Shown one piece after another: positions 1 through 8,526 of a stretch of 64,000 bases of DNA. Source of the DNA: Tenacibaculum maritimum NCIMB 2154 (GTDB taxonomy: Bacteria > Bacteroidota > Bacteroidia > Flavobacteriales > Flavobacteriaceae); assembly GCF_900119795.1 (NCBI RefSeq), contig NZ_LT634361.1:2542001-2606000 (forward strand). The letters run 5' to 3'. The notes under the pieces were generated by a model that was not told where the DNA came from, searched no databases, and saw only the letters and a program-made list of their open reading frames with translations. How positions within the stretch are numbered: the first letter of the stretch is position 1; the number at the start of each line of letters is the position of its first letter. The position numbers and the translations under genes are program-made.

Positions 1-755
1 TTGTTAGAACAATCGTTGATGAACTACCTGGCGGTTTAGATAAGCACCCTAGTAGCTACCCTAATATCATATTAAGAGAAGGTGAACGAATGAACACCCA
101 CTTCTTAGTTCGTTATGCAGGCGTTAATCCTAAAAACGGTAGGGCTTTATATTATGACAAGAATGGGGTTATTACAGAGAAATACAACCCTAACGATGCG
201 GTAGTATTAAAAGATAAAACACCCTCTCCTGATTTTGATGGTAGCCTAAATACCAAACTCTCTTATAAAGGAATTAGCTTGTCTGCAAATATGTACTTTA
301 AGTATGGAAATTATATTTATAATAACCAAGAATCTCAGCACTTAACTGATGGAAATTCAATTGTAGATAATCAAAGACTAGATGCTTTTAACTTCTGGAG
401 AAAACCTGGAGATGTTAACGTTTTACCAAATCCAAAAGACCCTTTAAACACTTCTGAAAGATCAGACCGATTTTTACAAGATGGATCTTACCTAAGGTTA
501 AGAAGTATAAAATTAGGATATGATCTACCTAAAAAGTGGTTAGGAAAAAATAGTTTCTTCTCCGGAGTGAATATGTATCTACAAGGTCAGAATATATGGA
601 CCTATGCTCCTCACTTCAAAGGTGATCCTGAAGTTGGATTTGCTTCTGAAGAATCTGTGGGTAGAAATTCCGTAGGTTTTATACCTGGTGCAGCAAACTT
701 AAACAGCTACCCTACTGTTAAATCTTTCTTATTAGGTATAGACGTAACATTTTAA
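1..755 (+). CDS. SusC/RagA-type TonB-dependent outer-membrane receptor, C-terminal part
   Basis: The gene is cut by the left window edge; about 251 codons are visible, open from base 3, so the methionine at base 90 is internal. The visible part is the end of a 22-strand TonB-dependent beta-barrel: alternating aromatic and polar residues, the SusC-type stretch reading FLQDGSYLRLRSIKLGYDLP, and a final strand ending in a terminal phenylalanine (GIDVTF), the usual outer-membrane insertion signal. A SusD-like lipoprotein gene starts 15 bases downstream, which identifies this as the SusC half of a nutrient uptake pair in the outer membrane. The substrate cannot be read from the fragment. No glycoside hydrolase is visible beside it. 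Confidence 0.93.
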   Translation, partial: VRTIVDELPGGLDKHPSSYPNIILREGERMNTHFLVRYAGVNPKNGRALYYDKNGVITEKYNPNDAVVLKDKTPSPDFDGSLNTKLSYKGISLSANMYFKYGNYIYNNQESQHLTDGNSIVDNQRLDAFNFWRKPGDVNVLPNPKDPLNTSERSDRFLQDGSYLRLRSIKLGYDLPKKWLGKNSFFSGVNMYLQGQNIWTYAPHFKGDPEVGFASEESVGRNSVGFIPGAANLNSYPTVKSFLLGIDVTF

Positions 756-770
756 TTAAACTAAGAAAAA

Positions 771-2216
771 ATGAACAAAATTTTATTAACACTAGGAATA
801 ACTGTTGGAGTTCTTTCATTATCGTCATGTGAAGATCAATTAACCAACACCCCTCATAATTCACTAACCCCATCTTCGCTTTTCTCAACTCCTAATGGTT
901 TTTCAAACGCCATCAAAGGGGTTTACTCAGGTATGATCGGTAACGACAGGGATGCTTCTAAAGATTACTATGGGGGAGATTACTATTCTGTACCTGATAT
1001 ATTGAGTGATAATCTTATTATCAATCAAAAAGGCCGACAATCAAAAAGAACTCTATACGACTGGTTATACAACAGTAATAGTTACAGCGGTTTTGACCTA
1101 TACGCTGATGCCTATAAAGCAATTAACAGATGCAATAGGGTCATTGAGAATATAAATAATCTAGCAGAAGGAGCATTCAAAAATAATATAGAAGGGGAAG
1201 CTTTAGCTATTAGGGCTCTAGCACACTTTAATTTAGTACGAACTTATGCTCAAATTCCTACTCAGTCCACTAATGCAGGTGAATCTCTAGGCGTTCCTTA
1301 CGTAACTAGCAGTGCCCCTCTTCTAAAACCTGTAAGAAATACAGTTAATGAGGTGTATGCTAATATTGTTTCTGATTTAATTGCTTCAGATAACTTAATA
1401 GCAACTTCAAATGGAACTGGTCGATTTAACAAAAATACAGTAGCTTCTATTTTATCGCGAGTTTACTTATATATGGGAGAATGGCAAAATGCTATAAATG
1501 CAGCTAATAAAGTAGCTGGTAATGTAGCTTCTATCACTAATTTTCCTAAAGTATGGAAAGATGAAAGTTTTGAAGGCGTTATTTCTCAATTCTTAATTAG
1601 AAATATTGATCAAATTGCCATAGGTACGGAATATTCGCAAACTAGCGCTACAAGTGGTGTTCGATCTGAGTATGTAATATCATATGATTTTTATCAAAAG
1701 TACAAATCTAATGATATAAGAAAAGATTCTTATATCTCTACAAGTCCTTTTGCTGGAACAAACTATAACCACATTGCCAAATATTTTGGAAAATCAGGTC
1801 AAACAAATAATATAGTAAATGCAAAAGTTATAAGAATGGCAGAAGTCATGCTTAATAAAGCTGAGGCTTTATCAGAACTACCTGGTCAAGATGCAGCTGC
1901 CCTAATAGCCTTAGATGCTGTAAGATCTAAACGATATACAAACTTCGTCTCTGGAGGGGAAACGGGGCAAGCACTAAAGGATGCTATTGCTCTAGAAAGA
2001 AGATTAGAATTGGCTTTCGAAGGACATCGTTTTTATGACATCAAGCGAAAGGGAGGTGCTATTAATAGACACACTACTTTCGGAGATTTAGCAGATGGTA
2101 CTGGCGTAGCTCCTGTGTTCAAAACTTTGAAAGCAGGAGACCATAAATTTCAATTGCCAATCCCTCAAGATGCAATGAATGCAAATCCTAATTTAGTTCA
2201 AAACCCAGGATATTAA
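771..2216 (+). CDS. SusD/RagB-like nutrient-binding outer-membrane lipoprotein
   Basis: The 481-residue product starts with a lipoprotein signal peptide (lipobox LSSC, lipidated Cys about residue 20). SusD-type features follow: the N-terminal segment with SLFSTPNGFSNAIKGVYSG, TPR-like helices around YKAINRCNRVIENI and EALAIRALAHFNLVR, and the C-terminal LERRLELAFEGHRFYDIKR block typical of the family. SusD proteins sit on the cell surface as a lid over the SusC barrel and deliver oligosaccharides or peptides to it. The gene lies 15 bases after the SusC gene and before a strong terminator, so the two form the end of one operon. Substrate is unknown. Confidence 0.95.
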   Translation: MNKILLTLGITVGVLSLSSCEDQLTNTPHNSLTPSSLFSTPNGFSNAIKGVYSGMIGNDRDASKDYYGGDYYSVPDILSDNLIINQKGRQSKRTLYDWLYNSNSYSGFDLYADAYKAINRCNRVIENINNLAEGAFKNNIEGEALAIRALAHFNLVRTYAQIPTQSTNAGESLGVPYVTSSAPLLKPVRNTVNEVYANIVSDLIASDNLIATSNGTGRFNKNTVASILSRVYLYMGEWQNAINAANKVAGNVASITNFPKVWKDESFEGVISQFLIRNIDQIAIGTEYSQTSATSGVRSEYVISYDFYQKYKSNDIRKDSYISTSPFAGTNYNHIAKYFGKSGQTNNIVNAKVIRMAEVMLNKAEALSELPGQDAAALIALDAVRSKRYTNFVSGGETGQALKDAIALERRLELAFEGHRFYDIKRKGGAINRHTTFGDLADGTGVAPVFKTLKAGDHKFQLPIPQDAMNANPNLVQNPGY

Positions 2217-2242
2217 AAGTAGCATAATAATGCTTAGAAAGA

Positions 2243-2271
2243 CCACCTCTACAAAGAGGTGGTTTTTTTTT
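2243..2271 (+). terminator. Rho-independent terminator of the susCD operon
   Basis: A perfect 8-bp stem (CCACCTCT / AGAGGTGG) with a 4-base loop is followed by a run of nine T residues. It lies 26 bases after the SusD stop codon. Confidence 0.9.
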
Positions 2272-2286
2272 GCTCTATATTTACCC

Positions 2287-2294
2287 TACCTTTG
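2287..2294 (+). promoter_or_regulatory. Bacteroidota -7 box (TACCTTTG) of rlmB
   Basis: The sequence matches the TAnnTTTG consensus exactly and ends only 4 bases before the ATG at 2299. Transcription would then begin at or very near the start codon, suggesting a leaderless or nearly leaderless message. No convincing -33 TTTG lies at the usual distance. Confidence 0.55.
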
Positions 2295-2298
2295 CAAA

Positions 2299-3042
2299 AT
2301 GAATAATGAAACAACAAATATTTTTGGTATTAGATCTATTATTGAGGCTATTCAAAGTGGTTCTAGTATTAACAAAGTATATCTCCAAAAAGGGTTAAGA
2401 GGAAATCTCTTTTTTGAGCTAGATAAACTTATCAAACAGCATAAAATTTCAACGAGTTTAGTTCCTATTGAAAAACTAGATAGGCTATCGAAAAATAACA
2501 ATCACCAAGGAGCAGTGGCACAAATATCTCCTATCGAGTTTTATAATCTGGACATATTAATTGAAGAAACTTTGGAAAAAGGAGAAACCCCTTTATTTCT
2601 TTTATTAGATCAGCTTTCTGATGTTCGAAATTTTGGTGCCATTATCAGAACAGCAGAATGTACTGGTGTAAACGGCATCATCATCCAAAAAAATGGTAGT
2701 GCTCCTGTGAATGCTGAAACTATAAAAACCTCTGCTGGTGCTGCTTTTAAAACACCTATCTGTAAAGTGGACCACATTAAAGATGCACTATTCATGCTAC
2801 AGGCTGCTAATATTAAAACTGTAGCCGCAACTGAAAAAACAGAGGACATTGTTTTTGACATTGATTTTAAGCAACCGATAGCAATTGTAATGGGATCTGA
2901 ACATAGAGGAGTCAACCCATCTATATTAAAAATGGTAGATTATAAAGCTAAATTACCCTTACTAGGTGAAATAAGTTCATTAAATGTGTCTGTTGCTTGC
3001 GGTGCTTTTTTATACGAAACTGTTAGACAAAGAATGAGTTAA
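2299..3042 (+). CDS. rlmB: 23S rRNA (guanosine-2'-O-)-methyltransferase RlmB (SpoU family)
   Basis: SAM-dependent ribose methyltransferase of the SpoU/TrmH (SPOUT) family, which methylates a conserved guanosine of 23S rRNA. The 247-residue protein has an N-terminal substrate-binding domain (NIFGIRSIIEAI, then NHQGAVA at about 68-74) and the three SpoU motifs: NFGAIIRTAE (111-120), GSEHRGV (199-205) and LNVSVA (228-233), which form the knotted cofactor site. I chose the ATG at 2299 because family homology begins at this methionine and a -7 box lies directly before it; a further 23 codons upstream are open but read from within the preceding terminator. The stop overlaps the convergent rhomboid gene by 4 bases. 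RlmB versus another TrmH-family paralogue cannot be fully separated by eye. Confidence 0.88.
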   Translation: MNNETTNIFGIRSIIEAIQSGSSINKVYLQKGLRGNLFFELDKLIKQHKISTSLVPIEKLDRLSKNNNHQGAVAQISPIEFYNLDILIEETLEKGETPLFLLLDQLSDVRNFGAIIRTAECTGVNGIIIQKNGSAPVNAETIKTSAGAAFKTPICKVDHIKDALFMLQAANIKTVAATEKTEDIVFDIDFKQPIAIVMGSEHRGVNPSILKMVDYKAKLPLLGEISSLNVSVACGAFLYETVRQRMS

Positions 3043-3737
3043 CCCAACTCATTCTTTATTTCTATACTATCTTCAAACTCTTCTTGATTTTCTAGTGGAG
3101 GAATATAATTTCCTGCTTCATCAAAATGGTCATCAAACGCTGTTTTTGAGAACTGAAAAGGTACTCTCACAACTCCTTTCTTTCTATATAAAAAAGCAAA
3201 TAGAAAGCCTATAAGAAATCCTGATAAATGGCCTTCCCATGACACTTCCTCCTTAACTGGAAAAATATACCAAATCATGCTCCCATATAAAAAGATAACC
3301 ATTAGAGATAAGGCTATCAAACGATAGTGTTTTTTTATAATTCCACTAAAAAAGATAAAGCTAAACAGTAAATAAACAATTCCACTAGCACCTATATGGT
3401 AAGAATCTCTAGCAATACACCAAGTTAGAAATCCTGTTAAAAAACCTCCATATAGTAGCACTTTAAATGCAACTTTTTTATAAAAATAAAAAAGACTTCC
3501 TACGAGTACTAATAAAGGTATCGAATTATTAAAAAGATGTTTGGTATCACTATGAATAAAGTGTGTAAAAAAAACCCCCTTAAAACCTGCTATCGTTCTC
3601 GGGTATATTCCTAACTTATTAAAGTTGAATCCAAACCTTATTTCTACCCAATATACTAACCAAATTATAAATACATAGAGTAATGGTACTCTTACCACTA
3701 AATCTGAATATTGAAATTGCGTTCTTTTTTCCATCAT
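3039..3737 (-). CDS. Rhomboid-family intramembrane serine protease
   Basis: The 232-residue integral membrane protein has about six hydrophobic segments. The catalytic pair is visible: GASG with the nucleophile Ser118 and the histidine of EGHLSG (His170) in a later membrane segment. The HFIHSDTKHLFNN block (59-71) supplies the conserved loop and helix-2 region that helps form the oxyanion site. Rhomboids cleave membrane-anchored substrates within the bilayer; the substrate here is unknown. The tail after about residue 195 is acidic and probably cytoplasmic. The gene runs convergent to rlmB, overlapping it by 4 bases, and is divergent from rarA. A second ATG one codon downstream is an equally good start. 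Confidence 0.9.
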   Translation of the reverse strand: MMEKRTQFQYSDLVVRVPLLYVFIIWLVYWVEIRFGFNFNKLGIYPRTIAGFKGVFFTHFIHSDTKHLFNNSIPLLVLVGSLFYFYKKVAFKVLLYGGFLTGFLTWCIARDSYHIGASGIVYLLFSFIFFSGIIKKHYRLIALSLMVIFLYGSMIWYIFPVKEEVSWEGHLSGFLIGFLFAFLYRKKGVVRVPFQFSKTAFDDHFDEAGNYIPPLENQEEFEDSIEIKNELG

Positions 3738-3810
3738 TTTTAACTAAACAAAAATTTTTCCAAAGTAAAAATACTGTATATCTGTCAGAAATCTTTATTA
3801 TTTTTACGGG

Positions 3811-5082
3811 ATGAATGAACCTTTGGCAGAACGTATAAGACCGCAACATTTAGAAGATTATATCAGTCAGCAACATTTAGTTGGTAAAAATGGTATGTTA
3901 ACAAATCATATCAAACAAGGAATCATTCCTTCTTTAATCTTATGGGGGCCTCCGGGAATCGGTAAAACAACACTAGCTAACATTATCGCAACTGTTTCTG
4001 AACGTCCTTTTTACACTTTAAGCGCTATTAACTCTGGAGTAAAAGATGTCAGAGAAGTCATCGAAAAGGCTAAAAAAAGCGGAGGGCTATTCACACAAAA
4101 AAACCCAATTCTTTTTATTGATGAAATTCATCGCTTTAGCAAATCTCAACAGGACTCCTTGCTCGGAGCTGTTGAAAAAGGTTGGGTTACCTTAGTTGGA
4201 GCTACTACCGAAAACCCTAGTTTCGAGGTCATTCCTGCATTACTCTCTCGCTGTCAAGTTTATATTTTAAATTCTTTTGACAAAGAAGACCTCATAGCTT
4301 TACTTCATAGAGCTATGACTAAAGATAAGTTTTTAGCGAAAAAGAATATTATTTTAAAAGAAACAGATGCGTTATTACAAGTTTCAGGCGGTGACGCTCG
4401 GAAACTATTAAACATATTTGAACTACTTGTTTCTTCCGAAGAACACATCGAAATCACCAACGAAATGGTGCTACAAAAAATTCAAAAAAACACCATTCGT
4501 TATGATAAAACTGGCGAGCAACACTACGATATCGTCTCCGCCTTTATCAAATCTATTCGAGGTAGTGATCCCAATGGAGCTGTTTACTGGTTAGCTCGTA
4601 TGATTGAGGGAGGTGAAGACGTAAAATTCATAGCAAGAAGAATGCTAATAGCGGCTTCAGAAGATATTGGCAATGCCAATCCTACTGCCTTGATACTTGC
4701 TAATAATACCTTTCAAGCCGTTTCCGCAATCGGTTATCCTGAATCAAGAATTATATTGAGTCAATGCGCCATCTACTTAGCAAACTCAGCAAAAAGCAAT
4801 GCTTCTTATATGGCTATTGGAGAAGCACAAAACCTAGTCCGTACTACAGGAGACTTATCTATTCCTCTACATTTACGCAACGCACCTACTAAGTTAATGA
4901 AGGATTTGGATTACGGCAAAGATTACCTCTATTCTCATAATTATCAAGGAAACTTTGTTCATCAAGAATTTTTACCCGATGAAATAACCAATACCAAACT
5001 ATACGAACCAGGTAATAATCCTAGAGAAAATAGCTTTAGGGAAATATTAAAACAACGTTGGAAGGAAAAATACAACTATTAA
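3811..5082 (+). CDS. rarA: Replication-associated recombination protein A (RarA/MgsA AAA+ ATPase)
   Basis: The 423-residue AAA+ ATPase has Walker A GPPGIGKTT (46-54), Walker B LFIDEIH (101-107), the sensor-like GATTENPSFE segment and the arginine-finger SRC motif. The C-terminal half carries the MgsA tetramerisation region (YDIVSAFIKSIRGSDPNGAVYWLARMIEGGED is the hallmark stretch, cited here in part: SIRGSDPNGA). RarA acts at stalled replication forks, unwinding DNA ends and loading or removing proteins near the clamp. Length matches the family. The gene is divergent from the rhomboid gene, and its end overlaps the convergent downstream gene by 4 bases. Confidence 0.95.
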   Translation: MNEPLAERIRPQHLEDYISQQHLVGKNGMLTNHIKQGIIPSLILWGPPGIGKTTLANIIATVSERPFYTLSAINSGVKDVREVIEKAKKSGGLFTQKNPILFIDEIHRFSKSQQDSLLGAVEKGWVTLVGATTENPSFEVIPALLSRCQVYILNSFDKEDLIALLHRAMTKDKFLAKKNIILKETDALLQVSGGDARKLLNIFELLVSSEEHIEITNEMVLQKIQKNTIRYDKTGEQHYDIVSAFIKSIRGSDPNGAVYWLARMIEGGEDVKFIARRMLIAASEDIGNANPTALILANNTFQAVSAIGYPESRIILSQCAIYLANSAKSNASYMAIGEAQNLVRTTGDLSIPLHLRNAPTKLMKDLDYGKDYLYSHNYQGNFVHQEFLPDEITNTKLYEPGNNPRENSFREILKQRWKEKYNY

Positions 5083-5816
5083 AATTTAATTTGATAAGTA
5101 GTCAATCGTATTAAGCGATTATTTTCATAATATTCAACCAACCAGTTTCCATTTTCTCTATATAAAACTCCCTTCTTTCCCTTTAAAAGATATAGATTCG
5201 GTTTTCCTGTTTTTAATATCTGAAAAACTACTTCTGGCTTGGTATTTATCAACTGAAAGCCATTGCCTTTTGCTTGCGCATACAGCACTTCCTTAGCAGT
5301 ACTTATAGTTGCTATGCTCTCTTTTTCAATATTTTTCTCTGCTAGGCCCTTTTCTTCAATTGTAGGAATTCCTTTCGATATGCTTTTTTCTTCCTTATAA
5401 GAATAATTTAACTGTTGAATAGATTTAAAAGCCTTCCTTATTGCCTCATGGTATGCTTTTTTGTATTCTTTGAGCTTACTTTTTCCTTCTCTAGAGGTAA
5501 ATACTACCTTATTATAGCAGTCTTTTAACTCAATAGTATTTTTAGTATAAAACAAACTAGACTTTTTCTTCATATTTACGGTCAATGCTAGACATCTATT
5601 TCTAGCAACATCCTCTGGTAACTTCTCATTATCTAAAAAAGCTGTAAAACCATACTTGTTAAATAAAAATTTTGTTAACGAACTTGTTTGATACTGATTT
5701 GCTTTCTTTAAAAACCCAAAATGATTTGGTATAATGATATATTTATAGTTATTCACACGGTTTTGTGCTATCAAAGCTGTATTCACAAAAAAGCAAAATG
5801 CAATTATTTTTTTCAT
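5079..5816 (-). CDS. Exported protein of unknown function
   Basis: I do not recognise a named family. The 245-residue product has a signal peptide (MKKIIAFCFFVNTALIAQ, cleavage likely after AQ). The mature protein is rich in lysine, with a first domain containing FGFLKKANQYQTSSLTKFLFNKYGFTAFLDNE and a central low-complexity basic/acidic linker. The C-terminal half (about 175-245) looks like repeated short beta-strands (VLYAQAKGNGFQLI, LYLLKGKKGVLYREN). It starts 1 base after the DUF5723 barrel gene, which in turn follows a lipoprotein gene, so the three are one operon of envelope proteins. A periplasmic or outer-membrane-associated role is inferred from signal and context only. Confidence 0.75.
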   Translation of the reverse strand: MKKIIAFCFFVNTALIAQNRVNNYKYIIIPNHFGFLKKANQYQTSSLTKFLFNKYGFTAFLDNEKLPEDVARNRCLALTVNMKKKSSLFYTKNTIELKDCYNKVVFTSREGKSKLKEYKKAYHEAIRKAFKSIQQLNYSYKEEKSISKGIPTIEEKGLAEKNIEKESIATISTAKEVLYAQAKGNGFQLINTKPEVVFQILKTGKPNLYLLKGKKGVLYRENGNWLVEYYENNRLIRLTTYQIKF

Positions 5817-5817
5817 A

Positions 5818-7200
5818 TTAATTCATTATTAAATTTATTCCAAATTGAAAAGAAGTATAATTTGAGTCTGCAATATCGGTAAATTCAATGATATTGTCCA
5901 CCATTCCATAAACATTTGCTGCCCCTAAATTCATAGATATTCCGAATCCTAGATTAGAAAATGAGTACTCATCAAAAGTATATGTTACTTTTGTTTTAAA
6001 AGAATCTCCAAAAGCTCTTTCATAAAACCCCGTCAGTGCTAACTGGGGACCTAAAGGTCTAAAAGTAGCATGTAATTGACCTCCTATTGCATTATTAAAA
6101 TAATTTTCATAGGCCATATCACTACAATTCTCCTCCCTTCTATTTTTTCCCCATTTGTATTTTATAGCTCCATTGAACTTTACAGGTTGAGCTACTACAT
6201 ATGAATTTGTATTTTCTTCGCTAGGTACTTTTTCTTTAAAGTCATCCTCCAATGCTTTCCAATAGTCAGTAGGATTGTTTGGGTCATATTGAAATTCAAT
6301 TCCCGAAAATGTATAATCTCCTTTAACTTCTCCATTTTTAATATTTTTTGAATAGTTAATGAACCCTAAATCTAATAAACTTGCTGTAAGCTCCACTTGA
6401 GGAGATACGTGATAAGTTACTCCTAAATCGACACCCAATCCTAAATTACCTCCTAAAAAGGTTTTATTAAGAACATCCCCCATTTCTAGTGCTATTTTAG
6501 CATCTTCATTTACAATACCCGAACTATGAATACTCGCATTTATATTATTTAAATGATGCGTGTAGCTACTATTCCTCCCTAAAACTGTTCTAAATGTTCC
6601 TGTATTTCCTTGGGTTTGAACATTTATTGCTCCAGAATAAATCTTTAGCCTACCTCCTACCGTCAGTTGCTCATTCAACTTTCTAGCGGCTCCCACATGT
6701 AAAACTCCTTGCACATTTGCTTTTAGCATTACTTGCCCTATTGAAAAAGCTCTATTAAGATGTGCCCCATTTCCTTCATTTAACAATTGTAATATATCTT
6801 TCGGTACTTGACTAAAAACAGCCACCTCTGTGTAAAAACCAAAGTTCAAATATGTTTTTTTATCTAGCTTAACCCCTCCGTTAAGTACCTCTACTTGACT
6901 ATTAATTGCTATATGATCGTTTACTGCAAGCTTACTTAGCACTCTATTCACTTTATTAGTGAAGCTAACATTATCATCACGAAATAGGTCGGCTACCGTG
7001 AACCCAGTACTTCCTAAGTTAGTGGAAAAACCTGATAAAAGAGGTATTCCTACATGGTATTTATAATTTACCTCCGCTCCTGGGTTTAACAATAATGCTT
7101 GTGGTATTTGATCAAAACCATACAATACCTGTTTATTTTGACTGCTCAAATTATATATTGCAATCATAAATACAAAAACTCTTATCAGAATATGCTTCAT
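5818..7200 (-). CDS. DUF5723-type outer-membrane beta-barrel protein
   Basis: The 460-residue product starts with a signal peptide (cleavage near LSSQ). It follows the Bacteroidota DUF5723 layout: an N-terminal stretch ALLLNPGAEVNYKYHVGIPLLSG, then repeated amphipathic strands (GVHVGAARKLNEQLTVGGRLKIYSG-like pattern) and a final strand ending near FQFGINLIMN. Proteins of this group resemble the PorV/FadL-like barrels of type IX-secreting bacteria, but their function is not established. It lies 3 bases after the lipoprotein gene and 1 base before the next gene of the operon. Assignment to the family is from recall of the N-terminal pattern; a barrel is supported by the strand periodicity. Confidence 0.75.
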   Translation of the reverse strand: MKHILIRVFVFMIAIYNLSSQNKQVLYGFDQIPQALLLNPGAEVNYKYHVGIPLLSGFSTNLGSTGFTVADLFRDDNVSFTNKVNRVLSKLAVNDHIAINSQVEVLNGGVKLDKKTYLNFGFYTEVAVFSQVPKDILQLLNEGNGAHLNRAFSIGQVMLKANVQGVLHVGAARKLNEQLTVGGRLKIYSGAINVQTQGNTGTFRTVLGRNSSYTHHLNNINASIHSSGIVNEDAKIALEMGDVLNKTFLGGNLGLGVDLGVTYHVSPQVELTASLLDLGFINYSKNIKNGEVKGDYTFSGIEFQYDPNNPTDYWKALEDDFKEKVPSEENTNSYVVAQPVKFNGAIKYKWGKNRREENCSDMAYENYFNNAIGGQLHATFRPLGPQLALTGFYERAFGDSFKTKVTYTFDEYSFSNLGFGISMNLGAANVYGMVDNIIEFTDIADSNYTSFQFGINLIMN

Positions 7201-7203
7201 CTT

Positions 7204-7761
7204 TTATTCTATTTTTAAATAAAGAGTTACTCCTGATTGAAAATTAATTTTTTTCGGATCTTTTACATCAATAATAGACCCATCGGCAGTCGGTTTCAAC
7301 CTCAATCTCGTTTGTATTTGCTTAGCTGCTAAAAAAGCTGGAGTATTTGCTACTATAACTTCTTCCTTGTGTTCGAGTTCAGCTCCATTTATAACCAATG
7401 TAGGAACACTATACATTATTTGGTCATTTTCATCTAAAAAGAGAAACTCTACTTCGAAAGTTCTGTCGAATTGGTTTTGTATTTTAAACTCTAACACCGC
7501 TCTTTCTAAATTATTCTGCATTACACTATTATCAAAAGCATTAAATTTAGAAGTATCTACAACCTCGTTTATCTCTGTATCAGTACCTTCTATAACTAGA
7601 TTCGTTTGTGTTACATAAAAATTAATAAGTGCTAACTTTACTTCTGGAGTAGCCACAAAATCATTTACTTGATCTATATCTATATTTTTCACACATGAAA
7701 TAGAAAATACAGATAATACAAAAACCATTATAAAAGACATGGGAGTAGTATTCATATTCAT
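7204..7761 (-). CDS. Small lipoprotein of unknown function, first gene of an envelope operon
   Basis: The 185-residue product has a lipoprotein signal peptide (hydrophobic run FIMVFVLSVFSISC, lipidated Cys about residue 23). The mature part has a beta-rich domain (AVLEFKIQNQFDRTFEVEFLFLDENDQIMYSVPTLVI region) resembling an immunoglobulin-like or LEA-like sandwich. It is followed at 3 bases by the DUF5723 barrel gene. Such lipoprotein-plus-barrel pairs recur in Flavobacteriaceae, which suggests the lipoprotein is a partner of the barrel, but the job is unknown. Two closely spaced upstream methionines (residues 1 and 3) and a third at residue 8 make the exact start uncertain. Confidence 0.72.
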   Translation of the reverse strand: MNMNTTPMSFIMVFVLSVFSISCVKNIDIDQVNDFVATPEVKLALINFYVTQTNLVIEGTDTEINEVVDTSKFNAFDNSVMQNNLERAVLEFKIQNQFDRTFEVEFLFLDENDQIMYSVPTLVINGAELEHKEEVIVANTPAFLAAKQIQTRLRLKPTADGSIIDVKDPKKINFQSGVTLYLKIE

Positions 7762-7780
7762 ACGATTTGGGGATTAAAAA

Positions 7781-8461
7781 TCAAAGATACTGTTTTAATT
7801 CTATCAATGATTGTATAGTGCTTATTCCTTTTATATTTTCTTTTTTTTCCAAATTACAATAAATTGCTGACATGCCCATATCTAATCCTCCTATAACATC
7901 TGCTTCATAACTATCACCAATCATTACACTATTTTTAGGCGTTGCTTTTGCCAGCTTCATTGCATAAGCAAATATCTTAGGATCCGGTTTTTTCACTCCA
8001 ATACTTTCAGCAGTTATGATATGTGTAAAGTACTTTTTTATTCCTGACTTTTCCATCTTTAAATGTTGTACTTCTTTAAATCCATTCGTTATTATATGCA
8101 ACTCATATTTTTCTTTTAAATAGTCTAGTATCTCAATTGTCCCTTCAAATAAATGATTGTAGTCTGATAAAAAATTAATATAATCTTCAGAAATTGCAAT
8201 GATAAGTTCTGTTGAAATACTATAAGTCAATTCTTCAAATGTCTCTTTCAACCTATTGTATCTTAACACCTCTTTACTTACTTTTTCTTCTCTATAAAGT
8301 TTCCAATATTTAAAGTTAATCGGTTTATATATTTTCAAAAAATCAGTAATTGAAACGGGAATCTTCCGTTCTTCAAATATCCTTTGAAAAGCTAATTCTG
8401 AGTTCCTTTCAAAGTCCCACAAAGTATGATCTAAATCAAAAAAAATATGCTGAATACTCAT
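7781..8461 (-). CDS. yjjG: YjjG-family noncanonical pyrimidine nucleotidase (HAD hydrolase)
   Basis: The 226-residue HAD hydrolase has motif I FFDLDHTLWDF (nucleophile Asp9, general acid Asp11), motif II IITNGF, the lysine of GVKKPDPKIF, and motif IV MIGDSYEADVIGG. The helical cap after motif I (about 15-90) is the C1 type. YjjG-type enzymes dephosphorylate noncanonical pyrimidine nucleotides and thereby clean the nucleotide pool. The tryptophan and Asn/Phe pattern after DHT (LWDFERNSELAF) is characteristic for the YjjG group within the large HAD family. The gene is divergent from the glycosyltransferase gene, with only 65 bases between them. Confidence 0.87.
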   Translation of the reverse strand: MSIQHIFFDLDHTLWDFERNSELAFQRIFEERKIPVSITDFLKIYKPINFKYWKLYREEKVSKEVLRYNRLKETFEELTYSISTELIIAISEDYINFLSDYNHLFEGTIEILDYLKEKYELHIITNGFKEVQHLKMEKSGIKKYFTHIITAESIGVKKPDPKIFAYAMKLAKATPKNSVMIGDSYEADVIGGLDMGMSAIYCNLEKKENIKGISTIQSLIELKQYL

Positions 8462-8526
8462 AATCTCTCAAAAATAAAAATATTTAACCGTTAAAGAAGT
8501 ATTTTAGCGGTTTATTATAAATCAAT

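Noticed and set aside
2230-2298. N-terminal extension of rlmB
   Set aside because: The extra 23 codons begin inside the susCD terminator region, and both the promoter box and family homology point to the ATG at 2299.
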